A DNA stretch of 64,000 nucleotides from Theobroma cacao (Eukaryota; Streptophyta; Magnoliopsida; Malvales; Malvaceae), in contig NC_030856.1 in assembly GCF_000208745.1 (NCBI RefSeq), positions 6,334,946 through 6,398,945 of the forward strand. Reading direction: 5' to 3'. Position numbers and translations under genes: made by a program. The notes beneath the pieces were generated by a model. The model searched no databases. It was not told where the DNA came from and saw nothing but the letters and a program-made list of their open reading frames with translations. This document shows positions 18,691 through 29,215 of the stretch, in pieces (position 1 is the first letter of the stretch; every line of letters begins with the position of its first letter).

Positions 18691-20779
18691 TGTCACCTCC
18701 AAATTCAAAATTTGTAGAGAGAAAAGGATGGATGTGTGACATGTTATTCTTGCAAGGTGGAGCACTTTTTCTCAAATTATTATTACAACATGGGGGGAAT
18801 TTACTTTCACTCTGGAAGATGTGTGTGTTCTCTTGAAACTTTCTTGTATGAGGAAGCATAATTTTCACTCTATCAAGCTTTATGGAAAAGAGGTATGCAT
18901 TCAAGACTTTTTTCTTGATCTACTCAAGAATTTGAGTAAAACTTCAAAAGTTGCATAGCTTTTCAATTGGGTAGGGGTATTTTTTAAGAAATTCAATGCT
19001 AAAGGCATCGAGATTGGCCCTCTTGAGTACCCAGACCATGAGCATGAGCCAATGGCTTTCATAATCTTTTGGTTGGCATGACACATACTCCAAAGGTGTC
19101 TAGATGATGATATCTTTTCAACAGTTGTTCTTTTAGTAATAAAAATTGTCAAGGGAATACGTTTTCCTCTAGTTCCATTGTATTTAGGATCTCTATATAA
19201 GAACTTAGATTTGTACATACCATCTTAAAACTATCGAGTAAACTGGGTGTTATAAAATTTTAACTTATGTGGATGCTTCCTTCGTTCAGATATACTTATG
19301 GAAAACGTTTAGTAGTTGTGTTCCCATGCTTAATACATATCCTTTTGATTTTTTTTTGGTGAATAACCCTTCATCCAGGAACAATTGTAGGGCTTAGGCG
19401 TGGCATGGTCGACTCTCAAGAGGTAATGTTCATGAAGTGATAGATGTGACAAAAGAATTCAATCCTAAACCTTATGTGCAGCTTAAAAATTGCTTCGGTG
19501 ATCTTGAAATTTATTATGACTGCCACCCTCTACAATATAGAAGAATGAGTTCACAAGGTATTAACTTTTGCGCATGAGTTCACAGTTCCTAATTGCCGTC
19601 TATGATTGAGAGTTCTAGTTCATGTGGAGATATACACTTTCTTTCTATCGAGGTGTATTCTTTTTATAGAGTGACACACTAATTTGGATTTGACCAGCTG
19701 GCTCCACTTGACTCTTCTTCATCTATATGTTTTCCTTCTTGTGTTTCTTCATTTCTCATGGTAGGACTTCAACTCTGCTTAGATAAGTTTCAAAGTTGTA
19801 CTGTTCCAGCTTTTGATAGAGTTAGTTTCCACACTTCTACATTTCTTCTTTTATGCTTTTTTTTTTTCATTTCTTCATTTTGTTTGTTTATGTTATTTTA
19901 GGGAGAATCAACTACAAAAGTATAACCTAACTCAGTTGAAGAGGAAGAAACTTCTAAAGTTGAAACTGAGAAAGAGTCACGTGACTTTAAATGTAGTGAC
20001 GAATCCAATGATAAGTCTGTTGATGTTGATGAGATTGAAGTTGAGGGTGAGCTAGCCCCTTTTGATGATTTCGTTGAGTTGAATGTTATATTTCCTTCTC
20101 ATGTTTAGAGTTCCAATATAAACCAGGTAGAAACTTATTACTATGTTACTTCAATTGATGTTACTCCTTAACAACATTCTTACTTTCTAGGTTACTCAAG
20201 ATGAGATTGTTCCTAACACTGAGGTTATTTCTGCTATTGAAGTTGTCCCTGAAGCTACTCTGAATGTTAAAGTTATTCATGATGTTGGAGTTGATGTTGG
20301 AATTACTTCGAATGTTGAGGTTGTTCATGTTGCTAGAGTAACTGTTAATGATACTGAAATTACTCCAATTAATCTTCATGCTTTTTCCTCCTCAGTGCTA
20401 GAACACAAAGATGCCAATAGTGTTTCTAGCACTTAAGTAGCATGTACTGAACAGAGTGGTAGGAAAGTTGACTTCCACGGTTTTTAAGTTTTATCAAAGT
20501 ATGTGGAATACTTAAAACATATTTTTAGTATAGAGGGAGAGTTTTGGAATACCTCATTTTTAAAAAACATAGACGTCATTTGTTTAATGATGGAAGTGTT
20601 AGGTAGAGATTTAGTGATCTCCCACGCTCTATTAATAAGTAGTTCACTAAAGGAATTGCAACAATTAATGTTAAAAGATTTCGATGATGCTTGTAACATT
20701 GGATTCAAACTTGAGTGTGTTAATGATTGTAAATCTAGAGCCAAAGCTTTTCTCAACAAGTTTTCATTGATAATGAGTT
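17445..20779 (+). pseudogene. Plant mobile domain (PMD) gene, antisense inside the gypsy element
   Basis: On the plus strand, opposite to gag and integrase, a broken reading frame can be followed. It starts MPRARFPPKIQNGKL (17445; repeated at 18197), continues through a Lys-rich stretch and LGPSILKFKFEHGEF, and reaches TWGEFTFTLEDVCVLLKL near 18788. That last segment matches the hallmark of plant mobile domain proteins (a threonine-containing strand followed by TLEDV and a Leu-rich helix). Further on are GIEIGPLEYPDHEHEP (about 19008) and a Val/Glu-rich tail near 20190-20340, then an open stretch 20503-20781. Many in-frame stops and frameshifts make it non-functional. PMD proteins are known both as host silencing factors (MAIL1/MAIN type) and as cargo of transposons; here the cargo role is the inference. 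Confidence 0.6.
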
Positions 20780-20781
20780 AA

Positions 20782-21533
20782 ACGACATTGCAACGAAGAT
20801 AACTTCATTAAAAAAGCATGAAGCTGAAGTGCGAGAACAGTTAGATGTATTTGCTTATAGTAACTCTTCTTTATGAAATATGTAATTGGCTAGTCTTTTT
20901 TTTTAAGCTAGTACTTTGTTATTTGGTATATCACATTTTCCTTTTTTTTTTACAATAATAATAATGCTATATGCATGTTGCATTCTTATTCACATTTCAT
21001 AGTATTATTTGCGGTTAAAGGGTAACTCTCAACTTTTTATCAAGGAGATTAACTCTAACCTGACTTGAAAGAGATTAATTCAACCCTTTAAATAAGTAAG
21101 TGTAAAAGCTACGACCAATTTGTGAGTAATAAACTAAGGCCAAAGATGAACAATAAAGCTTGCGGCCAATAACATAACACCATTATAGTCAAATTATAAG
21201 TGATAAAGATTGCAGTTGAAACATGAATGATAAAAAATGAGTGATAAAGCTTGTGACCAATAAGATAATATAATTGTAGCCAAAATACAAATAATAAAGC
21301 TAGTGGTTAAAATCTGAATAGTGCAACATAGCCAATGTAAAAGTAGTAAAGCTGCGGTTGGATTGTTTTTCATTTAAATACTCAAGATAATGAAGAATCA
21401 AATAATTGACTTTGCATATGAGAAAAGAGTGAAATGAGAACCTCATGCATGATACTTTTTATATATTGAAAATTGATTGGAACAGTGATGGCATTGTTCT
21501 TTGAATTTATCAATTTGCAACATTCATTCTAAT
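20782..21533. repeat. Gypsy interior with degenerate short repeats
   Basis: Between the PMD tail and the integrase end. From about 21110 to 21360 a degenerate unit of the form AATAAAGCTTGTGGCCAAT recurs about five times with irregular spacing. No coding evidence. Confidence 0.4.
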
Positions 21534-22465
21534 TCACCTCATAAACAATATATGGTCCCTCCCATTTTGAGTTGAATTTTTGTAAGCTAGGATTCCTTTT
21601 TGAATATGTTTAGCTGCATATAATACTAGATCATCATCTTTAAAAGTTCTCCCCTTCACTAACTTGTCATAAACTCTACTCAACCTTCTTTGGTAGATTG
21701 ATAAGTTCTTATTTGCTTTATCTCTTATTTCTTCTAGCGCTTCTAATTTTAACATCCGTAAGTATCATTATCAAATTTAGCATCTAAGGCAAATCTCACA
21801 GATGGAACTAGAATTTTTACAAGTAGTATTGCCTTTGTCTCATATACTAGTGAAAAAAGAATTGCTTTTGTAGGTCCATGCTTGGAAGTCCTATATGCCC
21901 ATAATGTTACTAGAAGTGTGTCTTGCCACATCTTTAGTTCTTCATGCACCATTCTACTGAGCACTTTGAGTTAGTAGCTTCAGCTTGACCATTTTCTTTC
22001 AAGTAGTAAGGAGTAGACTTCACATTATCCACATCGTAAAGGGCAAGTAATTCTCTTAGATTAGAGTTAATGAATGGAGTACCATTTTTTTAAAATATAT
22101 GCCTAAGTATGCCAAACTTGCAAATAACATTTTCCTTGATAAAATTTGCTATAGCTGGACTAGTCGTATACTTCAACAACTTCCACCCATATAGTAAAGC
22201 ACTTCTTTGCTGCTAATATCCAAGTATATTCTTTAAAAGGAGGATTGATGGTTCCAATCAAATCAAACGCCCAAGTGTGGAAAGGCCAAGTAATCATAGG
22301 ATTGATGATCTTTCTATTGAATTGTTTGAACTTGGGGCTAGTATATTCCTTAGGGTATGGTTTTACAACTACACTAGTCGAGTAAGGCAACTTGAGATCA
22401 AACTTAGAAAAATTCAAGCTCTTGTTCTTTTTATCTAATACCCTTTGGAGTTCTTTCATTGTCAC
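21534..22465 (-). pseudogene. Ty3/gypsy integrase remnant
   Basis: Read on the minus strand: WPFHTWAFDLIGTINPP (first catalytic Asp region) followed by FTIWVEVVEV, then NGTPFINSNLRELL, STPYYLKENGQAEA (catalytic Glu region), LWAYRTSKHGPT and SLVYETKAIL, then the C-terminal YQRRLSRVYDK and DDLVLYAAKH. This is the usual order in gypsy integrases. The second catalytic Asp position reads KNG instead of DNG, and stops and a frameshift break the frame near 22160 and 21960. Not functional. Confidence 0.8.
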
Positions 22466-22490
22466 AAATCCTGGGTAGAAATCAATAGGA

Positions 22491-22832
22491 TTACTGCAAT
22501 AGAAGAGTTGCTAATGTAACTATACTAGTAGAGTTACTTGGATTCGAGCTTGCAACCAGTACTGCATTAGCTGCATTTTCCTTATTTCCTTCATTCCCAT
22601 CAGTGTTTGTAACTAGAAGAGTGACTCCATCAGGTAAACTTTCATTAAGGTGCACAAGTTGGGCTTGAGCAGTGGTGGCAATAAAGGATGTGAGTTGGGA
22701 TATAGTCTCTATCATTCGTCTATTATTGTCCTCTAATGTTTGCATCTTCTCTTGAGAGGCTTGAATCATTCTCATCAGATCTTGAATCTTGGAGGGAGTA
22801 GGTGCATCTTGGTTGCTAATGGAACTCTCCAT
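22491..22832 (-). pseudogene. Gag-like N-terminal remnant of the gypsy element
   Basis: Open frame beginning MESSISNQDAPTPSKIQDLM with a predicted coiled-coil stretch (EKMQTLEDNNRRMIETISQL). It lies just inside the right LTR, where gag is expected on the minus strand. After about 110 residues the frame ends and integrase follows at once, marking the large internal deletion near 22480. Gag identity rests on position and composition. Confidence 0.5.
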
Positions 22833-22910
22833 TTTTTCAAATAACACAAAGTTGTAGTAGTAAGAGTTCTTTCTTAATGCAATCACTCTTCCCCAATAGA
22901 ATCATCAAAA

Positions 22911-23744
22911 TGTAAAAAGGGTTTTTGTGATAAAGAGACGAAGCATTGCAAACAAGTAAAAGATGTACTGGAAATGACGGAGAGAAAGATCGCAGAAGTT
23001 CTTGAAGTACTCAATGTTGTGGTATAAGGAAGAGAATAAGTAAAGAATTAAACGGTAAAAAAGAGTGAGAAGCTCTGAGTGAGAATAAAATAATTCTAAA
23101 AAAGAGTCCCTCAAATGAATTGTGAAACTCTATATATAGTGCCAGAAATGATGGTTACTCAATAATAGGCTTTAATGCACGTAATGAAAAACAATTTTAA
23201 TATTAGGTGACCATTTTTGAGTTTTTAATGTTGAGTAATGACTAGAAATCCATTATGGGGCTATTAAAGTAATGGATTTATGACCATTAATAACATAATA
23301 AGATTTATTCTTGAGTAGAAGATAAATGGAAGAGGTATACAAGAAAAGCCATACGAGAACAACTTAAAGGAGAAAGGTGTACATGAACAGTTGCAAGAGA
23401 AGAATGAAAGAGGGAGAAACATTTATACTTTAGGGAAAGGTTAAGAAAAGACCTCTTAACTACGCCCATATCTGAGTTACAAAGCCAAACTCTTCAAAAC
23501 ATCTCAAGATGAAAGTAACTTGTGAATCTGGTCACTTTTTCCAAGTTGCTTTCATTATCATCCGTGTGAAATGATTATTCTATACAAAGCAGTTATTCTA
23601 CTTGTAGTTGTTGTTTCACATAGAGTAGTGCTCTGTTTATTCTAGTTGTTTTGCGTGAAGTAGAACTTCATTTGTTTTAATTATTCTAGATGAAGTAGTG
23701 TTTCACTCGTAATGGTTATTTTATTTTTCTCTGTACAATTTTAG
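22911..23744 (-). repeat. Right (5') LTR of the gypsy element
   Basis: Begins TGTAAAAAGGGTTTTTGTGA and runs to CTGTACAATTTTAG. The expected terminal ACA is not present, so the end is damaged or cut. The TATATATA box lies at 23131-23138. A primer-binding site next to 22910 was not recognised with confidence. Confidence 0.7.
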
Positions 23745-23769
23745 TTGTTCTACGCTAGAAGTGCTCTGT

Positions 23770-24030
23770 GATGTCAACTCTCGATCTCCTTGACACGTTG
23801 ATTATAGTCACAGCTTCCATCGACCTCATCCCGTTCGCAACCGGAACCAAAACTTGAAAAAATATTAAGAAAAATCAAAATCACAAAAAAATAAATAAAT
23901 AAATAAAGATTCTTATTTTCCTTTTTTGATGTTTACCTTTTTAGCCATGGTGGTTAAAGCAAAGGCAGAGAAGGAGAAGCGAGGGGATTTGAGAGCAAAG
24001 AAACGAAAATGGTGGAGTTTGGGAATATAT
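23770..24030 (-). pseudogene. DJ-1 relic A (exon 2 part and exon 1)
   Basis: Aligns with 53390-53640 of the intact DJ-1 gene. On the minus strand it holds the start context CCATGGCTAAAAAG, intron 1 and the first part of exon 2 (GTTTTGGTTCCGGTTGCGAA). The intron 1 acceptor is AA instead of AG, and exon 2 is cut off next to the gypsy LTR. Not functional. Confidence 0.8.
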
Positions 24031-24058
24031 ATACATTTATATATGTATTTATTTTTTG

Positions 24059-24690
24059 GGTAAAATACCTTTAACCTCTAACTTTTAATCATAATTTCAT
24101 ACATGTTTATGGGTTTTCAAAATGGATAGTCTATCCAAAAAGAATATTTTTTGGTAGACACATAAGTCTAGCTGTTAGTTTAATGTTAATATTTTCGTTA
24201 ATTTGATGATGTGGTAATATTACAAAGATAATTTTACCCTTCACACTATATAAATTATAATTTTTTATCTTTAATTTTTTTCTTATTAAAAAAAAACCTA
24301 TCCTCTGTCTCTTCCCCCCGACTCCAACCAGGAAGTGCTAGATTCAGCTCCCCAGCGTGGTGCTCCTTGGGAGCACCGTTTTGGTGTTCCCTACGGGGCA
24401 CTGTTTGAGTGTTCCCCAGGGAGCACAGATGGGTGCTCCATAAGGAGCACAGATAACTAGTGCTCCTTAGAAGCACTGATCTTGGTGGTCTCGGGTGAGA
24501 AATTCGGCAGGATGGTTGATCGGGGTAAGAAACATCGTTGATTGGTCAAAAAACTAAGAAAAAGACATTTTAGACATTTTAGTTTAACTATTAACATTAT
24601 TTAGCTATTTGGGGGTGGAGTGTTTATTTTGTAAATTAGTAAATCTGTGTGTAATTATGATTAAAAGTTACGAGTAATAGAATATTTTAT
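24059..24690. mobile_element. MITE-like element with an array of five hairpins
   Basis: The ends are inverted repeats of about 50 bp: CTAACTTTTAATCATAATTTC on the left (24077 on) and its counterpart near 24645-24675 (AATTATGATTAAAAGTTACG). The middle carries five tandem copies of a unit of about 25 bp whose core is a 17-18 bp palindrome of the form GTGCTCC-n-GGAGCAC. The minus-strand open frame 24255-24476 merely follows this array. Target duplication not determined. Confidence 0.6.
24360..24476. repeat. Five tandem short hairpins
   Basis: Imperfect palindromes at 24360-24376, 24384-24401, 24409-24426, 24433-24450 and 24460-24476, with start-to-start spacing of 24, 25, 24 and 27 bp. The first reads GTGCTCCTTGGGAGCAC and the fourth GTGCTCCATAAGGAGCAC. 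Several substitutions are compensated on the opposite arm or keep G-U pairing, which argues that folding matters or that the units spread by replication slippage of a hairpin. Confidence 0.75.
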
Positions 24691-24726
24691 TTTTATTTTT
24701 TTTACGTAGTATTAATGATATATAAT

Positions 24727-24880
24727 TCCTAGCAATGGAATAGTGAGGCCATGGAAGAGCTGCCAAAATACATGAAAGTATGCTACTTATCCTTGTTTAA
24801 CTACTTGATGAAATAGTCCAAGATGCCTCTAAACATCTTGGCTTGGATGTTTTACCTTGCGTGAACGATATGTGAATATA
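24727..24880 (+). pseudogene. Lone terpene synthase exon 5 relic
   Basis: Matches exon 5 of the TPS genes: GGCCATGGAAGAGCTGCC, then ACATGAAAGTATGCTACTTA, then ATAGTCCAAGATGCCTCTAA. A base is missing after TTTAACTACTTGATG, shifting the frame, and the exon end is degraded (AACGATATGTGAAT). No other TPS exon is near. It is more diverged than TPS1-3 are from each other, so it comes from a fourth, older copy. Confidence 0.8.
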
Positions 24881-24954
24881 AATCCGTTATCCCTAATATC
24901 GTGTAATGTTACCATACACAAGTATGGTGAATATAGAACTTGTTGTAGCTACAC

Positions 24955-25563
24955 AGTGGAAAATGTATACTGAGACATACTTCATAATAAAGATTAATAC
25001 ATCAAATATCATTTCAAACTTTGATAAAATGAAAGCAATAAACCAATGCTAAAACCTCACCTGAGGGTTATTATTGCATTTCCAGTCCATGGGATTCAAC
25101 TCAGTGATTGTATACTCATCACCATGGTTCGGACGCATCACCTGAAGATAATCAGTTCGCTTTTAGCAAACAATGGTTTCATTTTATTGAACTTCCAATT
25201 AACCACATGCTTTTCCCTTTTCCCCGAAGGGACGCATAAATAACTACTGTAGTAAAAGCGTGCATAGCCATGGCCCAGAAACTTCGTCAGCCTTCTCTTC
25301 GCCGTACAATTGCTCAACTAGTGCTAAAGCAAACTCCATGGTAGTGCCAGGTCCACGACTTGTCACGACTTTGCCATCCTGCTGAACTCCTGATTCAACA
25401 GCTGTTGCACAAGATGTCAGTTGCTCCATAAATGATGGGTAACAAGTAGCTTGTCAGGAACAATACCAGGATTATGAGTTCAATCATGCAACATTATGCA
25501 CGACAAAAGTCATGCCAACAATAGTATCATGATCCGTGAAATAATTTAGTTAAAATTTATCAC
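24955..25563 (-). pseudogene. DJ-1 relic B (exons 5 and 4)
   Basis: Aligns with about 51775-52520 of the intact gene. Exon 5 is at 25061-25141 and exon 4 at 25268-25450 (minus). Exon 4 keeps most of its frame ([20 protein letters not shown]) but both splice sites are lost: donor GT became CT and acceptor AG became AA. The partial exon 5 tandem repeat seen in the intact gene is absent here. The relic ends in intron 3, where it joins the Tat-SF1 fragment. Confidence 0.85.
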
Positions 25564-27374
25564 TTTTAGGTATGCTATCAGTTCAATTTAGAGACAGAGT
25601 ACTGTCATCTGATGGAAATGTCTTAAGCTTCCATGCCCTATAAAATTTAGTAGTCATCTCCTTCACCCGTAATATATTCATCCTTCAATTTGACAAGGCT
25701 AGGTATCCAATTTTTCCTTTATTCTACACGCTTTGTGTTTGTAGGAAGAGATGAATGCTTGTGCATGCACATAGAGAGCTAAGTTCTCTGTTTCTTTGCC
25801 TGGTGTTCCTTTTACTGAGCGATAAATTCATGCTCCTATGTGTTCTCTATTTGTTTGTCCGTCTGTCCATCTCTCCTCTCTTTTCATCTACTTGCGTTTT
25901 CTTATTTCAATGATTAAAATCTCAGCTGCACTACTTAGTTTCTTCTACATGATTAGCTCCAATTTGCAGAGTGGTTGTTCCATATTTAATTAAGGGTTGT
26001 CCCATTTCCATGATTTGGTTTGTTTTGTCCTGCAGGTTTGTGAGAACAATCCACAAGGTGTTGTTTTGGTAAAATATGAGGAGAGGAAGGATGCTCAAAA
26101 GTGCATAGAATTGATGAATGGACGATGGTAATTTTTTTTTATCCTCTTGGAAAGTTTGCATTTTTATTTTGTAAAACATCGGATCAAAGAATTAAAAGGG
26201 GAAAAAGGATTTTGGCATTACTAATCCAAAAAAGAACCAAAAGAGAAAAACAAAACAAGTTAATGATAGTATGTAGTTAAGAAGAAATTTGAGTGCAGAT
26301 GGTCACCAGTGAATCTCAAATCTATGTAGTTACAATCAATTAACTACTATAGTTGATTCTTTATGTCAGTTTCTTTTTCTGGTTGATTTTTATATAAAAT
26401 GCAACAGTTGTGTTTTCGCTAGCCCGCAACTAATTTTTGGTGACTGGAGTGTTACGAAACTAGTTGTCTACTCCTGTATATTTCTTGTAAAATTAGCTTT
26501 TATGCAATTTTCTAGACTTCGTAGATTGAAAACCAGAGATGTCATCCACAAAGACAGGTTACCTTCATAGGGTAATATGTATGAATCGACTGAAATTAGA
26601 GGTGGCAAATAGGCGGTCAACTAAAATTGGAGAGGTGGCAAGTAGGTGGGTTAGGGTTTGGTCATTTCAGGTTCTGATTGTTTCAAGTTCGATCCATTTC
26701 AGATTTGGGCTATTTTGGGTTTGGACCGTTCCAATTTTTCATTGTTTTGAGTTTTGTTTAAGTTCGGACTAGTTTCATGTCATTTTTAGATTCTATGTAA
26801 GATGTAACTATTTTAACATGAACTTTGAGGTTGGCTTGATTTGAATTTGAGTTGTTTTATGTTCATATTGTTTTGGATTTGGGTTATTTTGGTTCGGGTT
26901 TTTGAAGTTTTGGTCAGTTTGGGTTTGGTTGGCTTTGGATTTGAGCTTTCTCGGACTGGTTCTCAGGTTCGGGTTCGGGTTCATTTTGTCGCCTCTATTT
27001 GAAATCAAACATGTTCCTAGATTTGTTGTTGGGCATTCTAGAATAGCTATGGAAAACGCTTTTGATTTTCATCAGGGAATAACCTAAAGTTGAACAGGCT
27101 CTATCAAATGTTTGTACGAAGTAATTCATCAAAAAGATGAATGCACAATGGAACTCTTTAACAACAAGCAAGGATTGAAGTTTTGATGTTATTTTTTCTT
27201 ATCTTTCTCACATGTTTCTTGGTTGTAATTTTGCTTTTGGTTTGATTTAGGTTTGGTGGGAGACAGATCCATGCAAGTGAGGATGATGGAGCGGTTAATC
27301 ATGCTTTGGTGCGGGATTTAAACGAGGATGCTGTCCGATTGGAGCAATTCGGTGCTGAACTTGAAGCTGACTGA
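25564..27374 (+). pseudogene. Tat-SF1 3' fragment (exons 12 and 13), duplicate
   Basis: A copy of 7480-9285 of the Tat-SF1 gene: part of intron 11, exon 12 (26036-26127), intron 12 with its MITE, and exon 13 (27251-27374) ending at the same TGA. Both exons stay open and keep splice signals; changes are few (KYKDRKDAQ to KYEERKDAQ, DDGVVN to DDGAVN). Without the first eleven exons and a promoter it cannot make the protein; it may serve only as a 3' terminal exon for read-through transcripts. Sequence continues in homology into the ABCF relic. Confidence 0.9.
26597..26997. mobile_element. Duplicate of the intron 12 MITE
   Basis: Same element as 8494-8908, with termini TAGAGGTGGCAAA and GTCGCCTCTA, carried along in the segmental duplication. 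The 3' terminus has one substitution and the interior several small deletions. Confidence 0.75.
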
Positions 27375-27709
27375 GTTTAGTCAGACCACTCATATACTTT
27401 GATACTGGAACTGACTCAATTTTGTATTCTAAAACTAGTGGCTGTGCATCGAATGATTATTAAGATTTGATGTTTGGGTTTTTTTTTTTATGTTTCAGTT
27501 GAAGGTTCAGATAACTATTGATCATTCCTTTGTCCTTTTTTTTCAACAGCATAGCAACATAACCCATTCCTAGTCGACAATGTTATAAACCTCATAGAAC
27601 ATTGCAAGTTTTGATGCACTTATATGACTAAATATAAATATTTTATGGAAAACTTGATACAAAAATTAACTGCTGCGTCAATCATCAACCTCTGGTCTCT
27701 AGTCTGTCT

Positions 27710-27945
27710 TTGCAGCTCCTCTTTGTAGTCTTCAAAAGTACCTGGGAAAATATGGAGAGTCCCATTTTCTACTACCCAAATTTGACTCTCCTTTTCATCC
27801 TCACAGACGATTGATATGAGCCTGGCATCATAGACTTACCAAAGTAACTCCACCAGTAAGCTCATCCAGTGCATCTATGCTTTGCATGTCCAAGAATTTT
27901 GTGGGCTAATCCAATAGCAATATGTGAGGTTTCGACATGGAAATT
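27710..27945 (-). pseudogene. ABCF (GCN20-type) ATPase fragment, copy 2
   Basis: Paralogue of 9550-9800. On the minus strand: ILLLD, a stop in place of the Walker B Glu (GAG to TAG), PTKFLDMQSIDALDELTGG, then a shared frameshift, then CQIWVVENGTLHIFPG with nearby changes. It retains the Walker B Asp and the GG that copy 1 lost, so the two copies decayed separately after duplication. Not functional. Confidence 0.8.
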
Positions 27946-29205
27946 GAAGTAAAAAAGACTCGAGCCTTCTATCCTTGTCAATTAAACAAGATAAAGTATA
28001 AAACGTCAGTCGATTTGTACAAAGTCTGTTCGGTAAAAAGAGTGAGTTTACATGCTAATTGATAATTAAAAAGCATTAACAATTCATTTCTCCATCTTGG
28101 GTAAGTTTAGTACTTCATCCTGTACGCAAGGGAAAGATGGCTGAGTATATGACGTTTTAAGTTTTACTAAACCCATAACATAAAATGTTATATGTCGAAA
28201 TCCTTGTTATTAAGAAGTTCACCTCTACCGGTGGAAGTGGTGTCGTTTTTAGAAGTTAAAAAGACTTTATTCTTACATTATTCATGAAAAGGAGACGTGG
28301 TGCGTGATCAAAAATAGTATCAACAAATATTAAATTATTTTATGATGAGCTTTGGAATCTTACATGTGATCAATGCACGGATACTCATATAAAATTATTT
28401 TTAGTTAGCTTGACAACTTTTCACTAATTAGATCAATGTTTTAAATTAAAAAATATATATGTATTTTTGTCTACGCATGAGATTTGATTTGGAAATATTG
28501 GATTTTGTTATATTTTGAAATTGATGAGGAATTGTTGAAAGATTTTTAAAATCAGATGAAAAGAAAGATAAATTTAATTGATTAATTCAATAAGTTAATA
28601 GACTAAATAGCAAGATTAGTGGACTAATTATCCAGTGATTATGGATTGATGTCCACAATAATAATGCAGATACATTGGCCGATAAGTATAGGCTGCCTAA
28701 CCCTTCAGTTGATACGAAGTGTGCTCCCAAGTTATTGGATAGGACGCTAATGTCCATCTAATAACAACTAAAATACCTTCAAATCGGTTCCACTGTATGC
28801 CATGCAAAACGTGATCAGTGTATGCTTCCAAGATTTTGGGTAGGACACAAAACGCCTTCAAATCAATTCCTGTGTGTGCCATGCAAAACGTGATCACTGT
28901 GGCACTTGGGAGTGGTGAATAAGCCACTGCCGCGGCGCCGGAGGATTTTTTTTATTTTACCATGTTTTTATTTATTTTTTTTCGATAAAGTTATTTTTAA
29001 AATTAACTTATAATAAAATTATTTCTTACAATTTCCTCATTAATATTTTACACTATTAAAATGTAATACTAGCTAATAACTTAGGGTTGATTCAACCCTA
29101 AGTTATATGTATTTTCTTATTTAAAAAATTTGAATTTAAATTTATTTTATTAATTTATTGATGTTAAATTTAATTAAATAACATAAATGTATTCATCATT
29201 CCTCA
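27946..29205. other. Upstream region of TPS2 with a tandem repeat
   Basis: Alignable with 9800-11515. No gene seen. At 28719-28910 a unit of about 97 bp is present twice (each with CCAAG..TTGG.TAGGAC, CCTTCAAATC and GCCATGCAAAACGTGATCA); upstream of TPS1 it occurs once (10898-11005). The minus-strand frame 28697-28927 only reflects the repeat. Confidence 0.55.
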
Positions 29206-29207
29206 GG

Positions 29208-29215
29208 TATAAATA
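29208..29215 (+). promoter_or_regulatory. TATA box of TPS2
   Basis: TATAAATA followed by CCCCTC, 100 bp before the start codon, the counterpart of the TPS1 box at 11520. Confidence 0.65.

Larger units (their letters stand above)
15384..23744 (-). mobile_element. Ty3/gypsy LTR retrotransposon, defective, with antisense gene
   Basis: Two direct repeats of about 840 bp bound the element, and the coding remnants between them read on the minus strand: a gag-like N-terminus, then integrase, then about 5 kb to the left LTR. Protease, reverse transcriptase and RNase H are absent, so the element cannot move by itself. In place of a short 3' end it has a long segment with a plant-mobile-domain pseudogene on the opposite strand; extra ORFs between integrase and 3' LTR are known from the Tat lineage of plant gypsy elements. 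No target duplication is found (CATCT on the left has no match on the right), so the right end was probably altered after insertion. Confidence 0.75.

Noticed and set aside
24255..24476. Minus-strand open frame over the hairpin array
   Set aside because: Its residues simply translate the tandem palindromes; no start context or homology.
24360..24476. CRISPR-like array
   Set aside because: Plant nuclear context; units are hairpins with spacers of only 7-9 bp and no cas genes.
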